Assembly (NCBI GenBank): GCA_012523135.1
Contig: JAAYJD010000284.1
Location: 1 to 32,645 of the forward strand
Direction of reading: 5' to 3'
Origin: Clostridiaceae bacterium
GTDB lineage: Bacteria; Bacillota; Clostridia; Saccharofermentanales; UBA5734
DNA: 32,645 nt
Numbering within the stretch: the stretch's first letter is position 1; every line of letters begins with the position of its first letter. Under the pieces are notes generated by a model that was not told the origin of the DNA, did no database searches, and saw only the letters and a list, made by a program, of their open reading frames with translations. Shown piece by piece: positions 16,016-24,484 of the stretch. The translations under genes were made by a program, and so were the position numbers.

Positions 16016-17713
16016 ATGGCAACAAAATACATCTTTGTAACAGGCGGGGTTGTATCCGGCATTGGCAAGGGCATCACCGCTGCCGTACTCGGCTGCCTGC
16101 TCAAAGCCCGGGGCATCCGGGTGCTCAACCAGAAATTCGATCCGTATATCAACATCGATCCGGGCCTGATGAGTCCCACTCAGCACGGCGAGGTCTTCAT
16201 CACCGACGACGGCGCCGAGACAGACCTGGACATCGGCCACTACGAACGGTTTACCGACACCAGCCTGGACTGCACCAGCGACATCACGACCGGCATGATC
16301 TACCGGGATATCCTGCAGCGCGAACGGGACGGCGCATACAACGGGACGACCGTCCAGGTGGTGCCCCACGTGATCAACGAGATCAAGAAGCACATATACC
16401 AGCCTGAACGGAAAAACCAGCCCGATGTCCTCATCGCTGAAGTCGGCGGCACGGTCGGCGACATGGAGAGCCTGCCGTACATGGAGGCCATCCGCCAGGT
16501 CAGCTATGAAGTCGGCCACCAAAACGTGCTGTTCATTCACGTGACGCTGATCCCGTACTTGCGCAGTTCCGGCGAAACCAAGACCAAGCCGACCCAGCAC
16601 AGCGTTCAGAAGCTGCTCTCGCTGGGCATCCAGCCGGATATCCTGGTCTGCCGCAGCGAACAGCCGCTGACTGACGATACGCGGCGCAAGATCGCCCTGT
16701 ACTGCAACGTCGACATGGACTGCGTCATTCAGAACATCGATGTCGAGACGGTGTACTACCTGCCGCTGGCCCTTGAAGCCCAGAACCTGGCCCAGACCGT
16801 TTGCCAGAAGCTGAACCTGCCTAAAGCAGCCGAACGGGTCGCCGACCTGGAGGCCTGGCACTGCCTGACGCAGCGCGACCGCCTGGCCACCGAGCCTTTG
16901 CGCATCGCCCTGGTCGGCAAGTACCTCGCCCTGCACGACGCCTACCTGAGCGTTTTGGAATCGCTGCGCCACGCCGGCATCGCCAATGGCGTCAAGGTCG
17001 ACCTGAAATGGGTCGACGCCGAAGAGCTGGTCGACGCCAAGTCGGCCGCAGCCCAGCTTGACGATGTCTCGGCTATTTTGGTGCCGGGCGGTTTTGGGCC
17101 GCGCGGCATGGACGGCATGATCGAGGCTGCCGCTTACGCCATCCGGAGCCAGAAGCCGTATTTTGGCATCGGCCTGGGCATGCAGATGGCCGTAGCCGCG
17201 TTTGCCCGCAGCCGGGCCGGGCTGGCCGACGCCCATTCGGCTGAAGCGGAAAAACCCTGCACGCCGCTTTTTGTCCTGCCGCAGCCGGACCCGAACGACG
17301 ACCCCTGCCATGCTACCATCCTGAATATGAACCAGAAGCCCATGCGCCGCGGCGCTTATCCCTGCCGAATCGTGCCGGGTTCACGCCTGGCCGACGCCTA
17401 CCAGCAGCATGAAGTCCTCGAACGCCATCACCACCGCTGGGAATTCAATCTTGCTTACCAGGATCTGCTCTGTCAGGCCGGCCTCAAGCTATCCGGCCTG
17501 TCCCCCGACAGCCGGCTGGTCGAGGCGGTCGAGCTCGAAGACCATCCCTGGTTCCTTGGCGTCCTGTTTCACCCGGAGTTCAAGTCGCGTCCGATCCGGC
17601 CGCATCCGCTGTTTACGGCTTTCCTGTCCGCCGCGCAAGCTTGGGCCGCCCGGCAGCCGTCCCTGAGCGCTGCCAGCCAGATGGAGGATAAGCACCATGG
17701 CCATGATCTTTGA
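16016..17713 (+). CDS. pyrG: CTP synthase lacking the glutaminase nucleophile
   Basis: CTP synthase aminates UTP with ATP, normally using ammonia released from glutamine by its C-terminal domain. The 565-residue protein (slightly long) has the synthetase domain with the P-loop [10 protein letters not shown] (residues 10-19), [24 protein letters not shown], and [11 protein letters not shown]. In the amidotransferase domain the usual GICLGMQ reads GIGLGMQ: residue 386 is Gly (GGC at 17171-17173) where the nucleophilic Cys should be. His519 and Glu521 (FHPEF) remain. Neighbouring blocks are also altered (AHSAE for ANSTE, MDGM for the usual EGK region), and DPGTMSP reads DPGLMSP. I infer an ammonia-dependent enzyme unless this is a sequence error. 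The start at 16016 has GGGGGAG before it. It overlaps guaB by 17 bases. Confidence 0.93.
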   Translation: MATKYIFVTGGVVSGIGKGITAAVLGCLLKARGIRVLNQKFDPYINIDPGLMSPTQHGEVFITDDGAETDLDIGHYERFTDTSLDCTSDITTGMIYRDILQRERDGAYNGTTVQVVPHVINEIKKHIYQPERKNQPDVLIAEVGGTVGDMESLPYMEAIRQVSYEVGHQNVLFIHVTLIPYLRSSGETKTKPTQHSVQKLLSLGIQPDILVCRSEQPLTDDTRRKIALYCNVDMDCVIQNIDVETVYYLPLALEAQNLAQTVCQKLNLPKAAERVADLEAWHCLTQRDRLATEPLRIALVGKYLALHDAYLSVLESLRHAGIANGVKVDLKWVDAEELVDAKSAAAQLDDVSAILVPGGFGPRGMDGMIEAAAYAIRSQKPYFGIGLGMQMAVAAFARSRAGLADAHSAEAEKPCTPLFVLPQPDPNDDPCHATILNMNQKPMRRGAYPCRIVPGSRLADAYQQHEVLERHHHRWEFNLAYQDLLCQAGLKLSGLSPDSRLVEAVELEDHPWFLGVLFHPEFKSRPIRPHPLFTAFLSAAQAWAARQPSLSAASQMEDKHHGHDL

Positions 17714-19208
17714 ACAAGAGTCAAGGACGTTCAGTGAGTATCTGCTGGTTCCAAACCTGACGACACGCGACAACACCCCCGAAAATGTCGATTTATCGAC
17801 GGCCATCGTCCGTTACCGCAAGGGCAAGGAAGCGAGCCGCCTGAGCATCAACATCCCCCTGGTGTCGGCGATCATGCAGGCTGTATCGGACGACGGCATG
17901 GGCATTGCCTTATCCAGAAGCGGCGGTCTTTCGTTCATCTATGCGTCGCAGAGCATCGACAGCCAGGCTGACATGGTCCGCAAAGTGAAAAAGTATAAAG
18001 CCGGTTTCGTCACGTCCGATTCGAATGTGACCCCGGACGCCACCCTGGCGGATGTGCTGGCGATCAAAGCGCGGACCGGTCATTCAACGATTGCCGTGAC
18101 GGCAGACGGCACAGCCAACGGCCGCCTGCTCGGCATCGTGACCAGCCGTGACTACCGGATCAGCCGGACGTTGCCGGACACGCCGGTGCGCGATTTCATG
18201 ACCCCGTTCGACCACCTGGTCTTCGCACGCGAAGGCATCAACCTCAGCGAAGCCAACGACATCATCTGGGAACACAAGATCAACCAGCTGCCCATCGTCA
18301 ATGACCAGGACGAACTGGTCGGCATGGTTTTCCGCAAAGACTACGACGAGCACAAGGACAACCCCGAGGAACTGCTCGACGACCATAAGCGCCTGATCGT
18401 TGGCGCCGGCATCAACACGCGCGATTATGAGACGCGTGTTCCGGCCCTGATCGCAGCCGGAGCCGATATCCTCTGCATCGACTCGTCCGACGGCTTCACG
18501 GAATGGCAGCATGAAACACTCGGCTGGATCCGCCGGCAGTACGGTGACGCGGTGCTGGTCGGCGCCGGCAATGTCGTCGACGCCGAGGGCTTCCGATTTC
18601 TGGCCGGCGCCGGGGCGGATTTTGTCAAAGTCGGCATCGGCGGCGGCTCAATCTGCATCACCCGCGAGCAGAAGGGCATCGGCTGCGGCCAGGCTTCGGC
18701 GGTCATGGCCGTCGCTGCGGCGCGCGACCAGTGGTTCCGGGAAACCGGCGTCTATGTGCCGATTTGCTCCGACGGCGGCATCGTCTACGACTACCACATG
18801 TCGCTGGCCCTGGCCATGGGCGCGGACTTCATCATGCTGGGCCGCTACTTTGCCCGCTTCGATGAAAGCCCGACACGCCGGCTCCTGGTCAACGGGACCT
18901 ATGTCAAGGAGTATTGGGGCGAAGGTTCCAACCGCGCCCGCAACTGGCAGCGCTACGACGAGGGCAGCGCCGAAGCCGGCAAGATGGCTTTCGAGGAGGG
19001 GGTCGATTCGTATGTCCCCTATGCCGGCAAACTCAAGGACAACCTGGATGTATCGACAGCCAAGCTCCGCTCAACGATGTGTGCCTGCGGCGCGAAAAAC
19101 ATCGTGTCTTTCCAGGAGAAAGCCAGGCTGGTGGTTGTTTCGTCCACCAGCATCGTCGAAGGCGGCGCGCATGATGTGATCCAGAAAGAAAGCGAACGGC
19201 GGCCCTAA
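17697..19208 (+). CDS. guaB: IMP dehydrogenase, trichomonad/clostridial subtype
   Basis: GuaB oxidises IMP to XMP with NAD, the committed step to GMP. The 503-residue barrel protein has an inserted CBS pair (about residues 105-225). The active-site loop [17 protein letters not shown] carries the catalytic Cys320, and the flap NWQRYD carries the Arg419-Tyr420 pair. These stretches, and the whole N-terminus ([15 protein letters not shown]), match the subtype known from Tritrichomonas foetus far better than the usual bacterial GIGPGSICTTR type. One loop position usually Arg (GIGRGQ) is Cys here. GGAGG lies nine bases before the ATG, and the start lies inside the end of pyrG, so the two are coupled. 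Confidence 0.95.
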   Translation: MAMIFEQESRTFSEYLLVPNLTTRDNTPENVDLSTAIVRYRKGKEASRLSINIPLVSAIMQAVSDDGMGIALSRSGGLSFIYASQSIDSQADMVRKVKKYKAGFVTSDSNVTPDATLADVLAIKARTGHSTIAVTADGTANGRLLGIVTSRDYRISRTLPDTPVRDFMTPFDHLVFAREGINLSEANDIIWEHKINQLPIVNDQDELVGMVFRKDYDEHKDNPEELLDDHKRLIVGAGINTRDYETRVPALIAAGADILCIDSSDGFTEWQHETLGWIRRQYGDAVLVGAGNVVDAEGFRFLAGAGADFVKVGIGGGSICITREQKGIGCGQASAVMAVAAARDQWFRETGVYVPICSDGGIVYDYHMSLALAMGADFIMLGRYFARFDESPTRRLLVNGTYVKEYWGEGSNRARNWQRYDEGSAEAGKMAFEEGVDSYVPYAGKLKDNLDVSTAKLRSTMCACGAKNIVSFQEKARLVVVSSTSIVEGGAHDVIQKESERRP

Positions 19209-19216
19209 GGGGCCGC
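19199..19216 (+). other. Hairpin with the guaB stop codon in its loop
   Basis: GCGGCCC (19199-19205) and GGGCCGC (19210-19216) pair perfectly around TAAG, which includes the guaB stop codon. No T tract follows, so it is a weak terminator at best and may protect the mRNA 3' end or separate guaB from greA. Confidence 0.4.
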
Positions 19217-19257
19217 AATAGATACGAGCAGTGTGAAACAGGAAAGGAGCCAGAACC

Positions 19258-19740
19258 ATGGCAGATAAAGTATATGAGATGACCTATGACGGCGTGAAGA
19301 AGCTTCAGGACGAACTTGACCAGCGCAAGACCGTCACGGCCGCCGAGATATCGGAGCGGCTGAAAGAAGCCCGCGCCCTGGGCGATTTATCGGAGAATTC
19401 CGAATACGACGATGCGAAAACGGCGCAGGCCGAAAATGAGATGCGCATCATGGAAATCGAGTCCATTCTGAAGAATGCCAAGATTATCGACGAGGACGAG
19501 ATCAGCAAGACCAAGGTCACCCTCGGCGCCATGATCAAGATCCGTGACGAGGAGACTCAGGAGGAAATAGAATACCTGCTGGTGGGCACCAAGGAACAGG
19601 ACATTTTCAGCAACAAGATCTCCAGTGATTCACCGGTCGGGGCCGCCATTATGGGCAAGAAACGGGGCCAGATCGTCGATGTCCGCACACCGGCGGGGAT
19701 CTTGCGCTACCGGATCGTCAAAATCTCCAAGCCGTCCTGA
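19258..19740 (+). CDS. greA: Transcription elongation factor GreA
   Basis: GreA enters the RNA polymerase secondary channel and stimulates cleavage of backtracked RNA. The 160-residue protein has the N-terminal antiparallel coiled coil with the acidic tip GDLSENSEYDDAK (Asp43 and Glu46 at the tip) and the C-terminal FKBP-like domain (YLLVGTKEQD, SPVGAAIMGKKRGQIVDV). AGGAAAGGAG precedes the ATG. It sits 49 bases after guaB and 79 bases before lysS; greA next to lysS is a common gene order in Firmicutes. Confidence 0.97.
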   Translation: MADKVYEMTYDGVKKLQDELDQRKTVTAAEISERLKEARALGDLSENSEYDDAKTAQAENEMRIMEIESILKNAKIIDEDEISKTKVTLGAMIKIRDEETQEEIEYLLVGTKEQDIFSNKISSDSPVGAAIMGKKRGQIVDVRTPAGILRYRIVKISKPS

Positions 19741-19768
19741 CCCCAAAAGCCAGATCAATAACCAGCAG

Positions 19769-19796
19769 GCACCGGACGGCCGCGCGTCGCCGGTGC
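19769..19796 (+). other. GC hairpin between greA and lysS
   Basis: GCACCGG (19769-19775) pairs with CCGGTGC (19790-19796), extended inside by ACG/CGT with a two-base bulge. Only two T follow, so it is not a convincing terminator. It may attenuate or stabilise the transcript. Confidence 0.4.
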
Positions 19797-19819
19797 TTGA
19801 CCATGAAAGAAGGTTAACC

Positions 19820-21331
19820 ATGCCACAAGACCAGCAGCCGGCCATGGCGGAACATAGCCAGCCGGACAGCGACCTGCACGAGCAGATGCAGATCCGCCTC
19901 AACAAGCTGCGCGCCCTCAGCGCGGGAGGCCAGGATCCGTTTGCCGAAGTAGCCTGGCCGGTCACCCACCACAGCCAGGAGATCATCAGCCAGTTCGACA
20001 GCCTGGAAGGGCAGCAGGCCTGGCTGGCCGGACGCATCATGAGCAAGCGCGGCATGGGCAAGGTCAGCTTTTGCGACCTGGCCGACGAACAGGGCCGCAT
20101 CCAGCTGTTCACCAAGATCGACGCGCTGGGCGATGCCGCTTATGCTGAATGGCAGAAGCTGGATATCGGCGACCTGGTCGGTGTCACCGGGGAGGTTTTC
20201 CGCACCCAGCGGGGCGAGATCTCGATCAAGACCGCCGCTTACACGCTGCTGGCCAAGTCGCTGCGTCCGCTGCCGGAAAAGTACCACGGGCTCAAGGACA
20301 CGGACACCCGTTACCGCCAGCGCTATCTTGACCTGATCGTCAATCCGGAGGTCAAGGATACCTTCCGCAAACGAAGCCTGATCATCCGGACGCTGCGCAA
20401 TGAGCTTGAGGCGCAAAACTTCATCGAAGTCGAAACCCCGATGCTCAATGCCATACCCGGCGGTGCCGCGGCCCGGCCATTTGTCACGCATCACAACGCG
20501 CTCGACATCGACCTCTACCTGCGGATCGCACCGGAACTGTACCTGAAGCGCCTGATCGTGGGCGGGTTTGAGCGGGTCTATGAGATCGGCCGCCAGTTCC
20601 GCAACGAAGGCTTGTCGATCAAGCACAACCCGGAATTCACCTTGCTCGAAGCCTACCAGGCCTACACCGACTACCAGGGCATGATGACCCTGACCGAGAC
20701 CCTGATCGCCGCCGCGGCCCGGGCTGTGCACGGTTCGACCGTGATCACCTGGCAGGGCAAGACGATCGACCTGACCCCGCCGTTCCGGCGCCTGACGATG
20801 CGCCAGGCCATCCTGGAGCAGACCGGCATCGACTTTGCCGCGGTCGCGGACGACGAGGCCGCCCGGACGCTGGCCCGCGAGCACCACCTCGAGGCCTTCA
20901 AGCCCGGCATGCTGCGCGGCGACATCATGAACCTTTTCTTTGAGGAAGCCTGCGAGGCGACCCTGGTCCAGCCGACCTTCATCACCGACTACCCGATCGA
21001 GGTGTCGCCGCTGACCAAACGCAAACCTGGCAAGCCCGGCCTGACAGAACGCTTCGAGCTGTTTATCGACGGTCGCGAATACGCCAACGCGTATTCGGAG
21101 CTGAACGATCCGATCGACCAGCGCGGCCGTTTCGCTGCCCAGCTCAAGAAGCGGGAAGCCGGCGACGAGGAAGCCAACCTGCTCGATGAAGATTTCTGCA
21201 CGGCACTGGAATACGGCATGCCCCCGACCGGCGGCCTGGGCATGGGTATCGACCGCCTGGTCATGCTGCTGACCGACTCCGCATCGATCCGGGATGTGCT
21301 CCTGTTTCCGACGATGAAGCCGCTGCGCTGA
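19820..21331 (+). CDS. lysS: Lysyl-tRNA synthetase, class II
   Basis: LysS charges tRNA-Lys. The 503-residue protein has an N-terminal OB-fold anticodon-binding domain (about residues 70-175) and a class II catalytic core: motif 1 around IEVETPMLNAIPGGAAARPF, motif 2 FRNEGLSIKHNPEFTLLEAYQAY and motif 3 GLGMGIDRLVML. The start at 19820 has AGAAGG six bases before it. The open frame extends back into greA but those residues do not fit the family. Length is normal. Confidence 0.96.
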   Translation: MPQDQQPAMAEHSQPDSDLHEQMQIRLNKLRALSAGGQDPFAEVAWPVTHHSQEIISQFDSLEGQQAWLAGRIMSKRGMGKVSFCDLADEQGRIQLFTKIDALGDAAYAEWQKLDIGDLVGVTGEVFRTQRGEISIKTAAYTLLAKSLRPLPEKYHGLKDTDTRYRQRYLDLIVNPEVKDTFRKRSLIIRTLRNELEAQNFIEVETPMLNAIPGGAAARPFVTHHNALDIDLYLRIAPELYLKRLIVGGFERVYEIGRQFRNEGLSIKHNPEFTLLEAYQAYTDYQGMMTLTETLIAAAARAVHGSTVITWQGKTIDLTPPFRRLTMRQAILEQTGIDFAAVADDEAARTLAREHHLEAFKPGMLRGDIMNLFFEEACEATLVQPTFITDYPIEVSPLTKRKPGKPGLTERFELFIDGREYANAYSELNDPIDQRGRFAAQLKKREAGDEEANLLDEDFCTALEYGMPPTGGLGMGIDRLVMLLTDSASIRDVLLFPTMKPLR

Positions 21332-21410
21332 CGCAGTTTTCAGGAAATTCACAAACCGGCATATTCCTGCCACAAAATTCAGTTAAAATAGCGTCCAGGG
21401 AGGTGATCGT

Positions 21411-22427
21411 TTGCTGTCCAGAGCTGAATGCTTGCGAATCCTTGAGCTCGATCCCAAGGCCAACAGCTACGATATCGAGAACCGCTACACCATGCTGATC
21501 AAGCGCTACCGGAGCCAGAACGACCCCGAGACGACCAAGAAGCTTGAGCAGATCACCTTGGCTTACGATATCCTGACTGACCGATACGTCGAACCAGAAC
21601 CCATCGATCCGCGCCTGGAAGAGGTCGTTTGGGGAAAAAAGAAACGCGAATGGCAAAACCTGTGGCATTACGGCCGCTGGCCGCTGCTGGGTATCCTGGT
21701 CGGCGTCTTTTTCCTCGGCTACCTGATCTACTCGATTGTGACCAACGAACCGCCGGATTTCCAGTTCGTCGCGGTCGGCCAGTATGCCTCGGCCGACAAT
21801 GCCGACGAGCGGGTCCGGACGTATGTGGCGGACAGCATGGCCGACGTGGAAACGGTCGAGTTCCAGCTGATCCCGCTGAGCTTCACGCCGCCTGATCCCA
21901 CCGGCGGCGCGGTTACCGGCGGGCTGGATCCTGAATCGGAGTACATGTACGTCATGAAGATGATGACCATGATCGCCGGTGAAACGATCGAAACCTTCAT
22001 TTGCGAAAAGAGCGCTTTCGACCAGTATGCGCCCCAAGGGACGTTCAACGACCTGTCCGCGCTCTATGAACGGCTCCAGGATTTGCCTGAAGAGGTCAAA
22101 AGCAAGATCAAACCGCTGCGCCGCGCCCTGATCGATGTTTATGAAAACCCGACGCCCGGGGTGGAGCTGCCCTGGAAAACGGAAGAGGACATGAACCAGG
22201 ACCTGTCTCTGCCGATTTACGGACTGGATGTTTCCGAATTGCACCTGGTCGAGGGATTGGGGCTGTACGGCAAAAGCCAGGTCCTGACGATCGGGTTCAA
22301 GGCGGATGATCCGGCGGCAGTCGAACAGTTCCTGGAAGACTGGGTGCGCGATTACGAGACGATGCACGAACTGAAGAAAGCCTACGAAGAGGCGTTGAAA
22401 GCCACCGCTGCCGCCGCTAAAGGCTGA
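21411..22427 (+). CDS. Membrane-anchored protein with degenerate J-like domain
   Basis: The 338-residue protein starts with TTG, chosen because AGGGAGGTGA ends five bases before it and no other start fits. Residues 5-58 look like a J domain (CLRILELDPKANSYDIENRY...LEQITLAYDIL), but the HPD motif needed to stimulate DnaK is absent; the corresponding place reads SQNDPE. A single membrane segment lies at about residues 88-110, and the remaining 225 residues, which look mixed alpha/beta, would be outside the cell. It follows lysS by 79 bases and converges with the pseudouridine synthase gene. Function is unknown; a J-like cytoplasmic tail on an extracellular domain suggests an adaptor rather than a classical co-chaperone. 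Confidence 0.72.
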   Translation: MLSRAECLRILELDPKANSYDIENRYTMLIKRYRSQNDPETTKKLEQITLAYDILTDRYVEPEPIDPRLEEVVWGKKKREWQNLWHYGRWPLLGILVGVFFLGYLIYSIVTNEPPDFQFVAVGQYASADNADERVRTYVADSMADVETVEFQLIPLSFTPPDPTGGAVTGGLDPESEYMYVMKMMTMIAGETIETFICEKSAFDQYAPQGTFNDLSALYERLQDLPEEVKSKIKPLRRALIDVYENPTPGVELPWKTEEDMNQDLSLPIYGLDVSELHLVEGLGLYGKSQVLTIGFKADDPAAVEQFLEDWVRDYETMHELKKAYEEALKATAAAAKG

Positions 22428-22455
22428 TCCCAACCATATCCGACTGCGCCAAGGC

Positions 22456-23193
22456 TCAGGAGCCCCCTGCCGGTTCGTCCATCTGGACAGCCGCGCGGAG
22501 GGCTTTTGTTTCGTCAGCGGTCAGCAGCCGGCTGGCCCCTGCTGCCAGGTTCTCGTCCAGCGTCAGGGGGCCGAACGTGTGGCGGTGCAAGCGGGTCACC
22601 TCGCGGCCGCAGGTTCGGACCATCCGCTTGACCTGGTGAAACTTGCCTTCGTGCAGCATGAGGTCCGCCACCCCCCCGGAGCGGGGCACCAGGCGGGCCG
22701 GTTTGAGGCGCCGGCCGTCAGGCAACGTCAGTCCGGCAGCAAAGGCGGCGACATCGCCAGGCGTCCATTCAGGGCCGTCATAGCGGAACCGGTAGATCTT
22801 CCAGACCCCCCAGCGCGGACTGGCCAGGCGGTGGTTGAGTGTGCCGTCGTTGGTCAGCAGCAGCAGGCCGGTCGTGTCCCGGTCAAGGCGCCCGACCGGT
22901 ACGAGGCCGGTCCGTACCCAGGCTGGCGGCAGCAGGTCGGCCACCGTCGGCAGCCGGCTGTCTTCCATGGCCGTGACGCAGCCGGCGGGCTTGTTGAGCA
23001 TGACCGTCAGGTGATCGTGCAGCAGCCGTTCCTGCCCGCTGATCCGGACCGTTTCGGCGGCCGGGCCGCCAAGCGGGAAGGCCGGATCCCGGATGACCTC
23101 ACCCGCCACGGTGACTTGGCCAAGGCGGATCAGTTTACGTATTTCGGAACGGGAACCATACCCGGAATTGGCGAGCGCACGGTCAAGACGCAT
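22456..23193 (-). CDS. Pseudouridine synthase, RsuA/RluB/E/F family
   Basis: The enzyme converts a specific uridine of ribosomal RNA to pseudouridine. The 245-residue protein has an N-terminal S4 RNA-binding domain (about residues 1-45, MRLDRALANSGYGSRSEIRKLI) and the catalytic domain with Asp104 in GRLDRDTTGLLLLTNDG, plus EGKFHQVKRM near the C-terminus. I choose the ATG at 23193: a TATAAT at 23222-23217 puts the transcript start near 23210, so a longer frame starting with TTG at 23211 would have no leader. The target (16S U516-like or a 23S site) cannot be decided from sequence. Confidence 0.92.
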   Translation of the reverse strand: MRLDRALANSGYGSRSEIRKLIRLGQVTVAGEVIRDPAFPLGGPAAETVRISGQERLLHDHLTVMLNKPAGCVTAMEDSRLPTVADLLPPAWVRTGLVPVGRLDRDTTGLLLLTNDGTLNHRLASPRWGVWKIYRFRYDGPEWTPGDVAAFAAGLTLPDGRRLKPARLVPRSGGVADLMLHEGKFHQVKRMVRTCGREVTRLHRHTFGPLTLDENLAAGASRLLTADETKALRAAVQMDEPAGGS

Positions 23194-23216
23194 CTTCGTT
23201 TCGTCCTGCAAGACCT

Positions 23217-23222
23217 ATTATA
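23217..23222 (-). promoter_or_regulatory. -10 box for the pseudouridine synthase gene
   Basis: TATAAT on the minus strand (23222-23217), 23 bases before the chosen ATG. No good -35 box is found at 16-18 bases. The upstream region overlaps the Pho box of the divergent pstS promoter, so the regulator bound there might also affect this gene. Confidence 0.5.
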
Positions 23223-23227
23223 GCGGT

Positions 23228-23277
23228 TTATAACCAAGTTTACCTTGATTTTACAAAAGCCTGATTCGGTCATAACT
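23228..23277 (+). promoter_or_regulatory. Pho box upstream of pstS
   Basis: Hexamers TTTACC (23239) and TTTACA (23250) stand exactly 11 bases apart, flanked in the same register by weaker TTATAA (23228) and ATAACT (23272). This matches the tandem TT(A/T)ACA arrangement bound by Firmicute PhoP. A -10 box TACAAT (23298-23303) follows, without a good -35 box, as expected for an activated promoter. The cognate regulator is encoded about 5 kb downstream. Confidence 0.72.
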
Positions 23278-23297
23278 TAGGCCAAACAGGGCCGCGA

Positions 23298-23303
23298 TAC
23301 AAT
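23298..23303 (+). promoter_or_regulatory. -10 box of the pstS promoter
   Basis: TACAAT lies 45 bases before the pstS start. The sequence at the -35 position (ACTTAG) is poor, consistent with dependence on an activator bound at the Pho box just upstream. Confidence 0.6.
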
Positions 23304-23347
23304 GAAGCCACAAGATGAGAGAGAAAGCAATTTGAGGAGGAAAAGAT

Positions 23348-24319
23348 ATGGTTAAGAAAATCATCGCCGCGTTTCTGCTGTTGGGCCTGATCGCATCCAC
23401 GGCGGCTTGCGCGGATCCGAAACAGACTTCGTCTGCGTCCGGTTTGAGCGGCAAGGTCATCGTCGACGGTTCGGGAACGGTGTTCCCCCTGATGGCCCAC
23501 ATCGCCGAGCAGTACATGACATCGGAACAGCCGGATGTCGACGTCCAGGTTGGACGTGCCGGCTCCAGCGCGGGGTTCAAGAAGTTTATTCCGGGAGAAA
23601 CGGATTTCTCCGACGCGTCGCGTAAAATCAAGGCGGAAGAGATCGCCCAGCTGGCGGACAAGGGCCTGGTGTTCGGCGAGGATGTCTACGAGTTCAAGCT
23701 GGCCCTGGACGGCCTGACCTTTGTGATCAACAAGGAGAACGACTGGGCCGCAGCAATGACACGTGACGAGATCGTCAGTGCGTTCTTGTCCGGTACGTAT
23801 CACGCGGAGGACAACGTGCTCTGGTCGGATATCCGCGCCGGATGGCCGTCTGAACCGGTCCAGTTCTACGGACCCAACGAGAACCACGGCACGTACGAGT
23901 TTTTCTACGAGAACATCCTGGAGAAAAAAGATCTGGTCAAAACCGTTAACCTGCAGCAGGAATACGCGACCCTGGTCGACCTGGTGTCCCAGGACACGTA
24001 CGCCATCGCCTTTTTCGGCTTCGGCTACTATGTCAGCAACCAGGACAAGCTGACGGCCGTCTCGGTCGACTTCGGCGCCGGTCCGGTCGCACCGACCCTG
24101 GAGACCATCGGCGAAACCTTGCCCTATGCCGGCTTTACCCGACCTGTCTTCACCTACCTGAACGTGCGTTACGCTAAAGAGAAGCCCCAGGTGCTCGACT
24201 TTGCCAAGTATGTCGTCAGCACCGAAGGTGCGGCCAAGCTGGCCGGCAACAACGGCTTCGCGCCGCTGCCCCCGGCCGAATACGCGGCTTACCAGGATCA
24301 GCTGAACAAGCTGGGCTGA
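23348..24319 (+). CDS. pstS: Phosphate-binding lipoprotein of the Pst ABC transporter
   Basis: PstS captures phosphate outside the membrane and delivers it to PstCA. The 323-residue protein begins with a lipoprotein signal (hydrophobic residues 5-17, lipobox STAAC with Cys21). The mature part has the phosphate-binding features VDGSGTVFPLM (about 38-48), RAGSSAGFKKF (69-79) and DFSDASRKIK, typical of PstS. GAGGAGG precedes the ATG. It is the first and probably best-expressed gene of the phosphate regulon, followed by a structured 165-base gap before pstC. Confidence 0.95.
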   Translation: MVKKIIAAFLLLGLIASTAACADPKQTSSASGLSGKVIVDGSGTVFPLMAHIAEQYMTSEQPDVDVQVGRAGSSAGFKKFIPGETDFSDASRKIKAEEIAQLADKGLVFGEDVYEFKLALDGLTFVINKENDWAAAMTRDEIVSAFLSGTYHAEDNVLWSDIRAGWPSEPVQFYGPNENHGTYEFFYENILEKKDLVKTVNLQQEYATLVDLVSQDTYAIAFFGFGYYVSNQDKLTAVSVDFGAGPVAPTLETIGETLPYAGFTRPVFTYLNVRYAKEKPQVLDFAKYVVSTEGAAKLAGNNGFAPLPPAEYAAYQDQLNKLG

Positions 24320-24328
24320 GAAGCATAA

Positions 24329-24393
24329 CCACCCGCGGAGCGGATCGCACAGGCGTGCGCCGCTCCGCCCTTCCCGGGAACAACAGCGGGTGG
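24329..24393 (+). other. Two-tier hairpin in the pstS-pstC gap
   Basis: An outer stem CCACCCGC (24329-24336)/GCGGGTGG (24386-24393) encloses an inner stem GGAGCGG (24337-24343)/CCGCTCC (24360-24366), itself capped by CGCA/TGCG. All stems are perfect. No T tract follows. Such structures after a binding-protein gene often protect the upstream message and limit expression of downstream permease genes; here that is inference. Confidence 0.6.
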
Positions 24394-24484
24394 ACAATCC
24401 CGGACCGGACAGAACCGCAGGGCGGGCTGGACGGTCAACACCTTGTTACACGGACCGTATTGAGAACATAAGGAGTCGACGGCC

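Noticed and set aside
15923-17311. Long minus-strand open frame (over 450 codons) opposite pyrG
   Set aside because: Antisense to a recognised CTP synthase; repetitive Val/Asp/Gln-rich shadow composition.
19814-21373. Long minus-strand open frame opposite lysS
   Set aside because: Antisense to a complete lysyl-tRNA synthetase and without domain signals.
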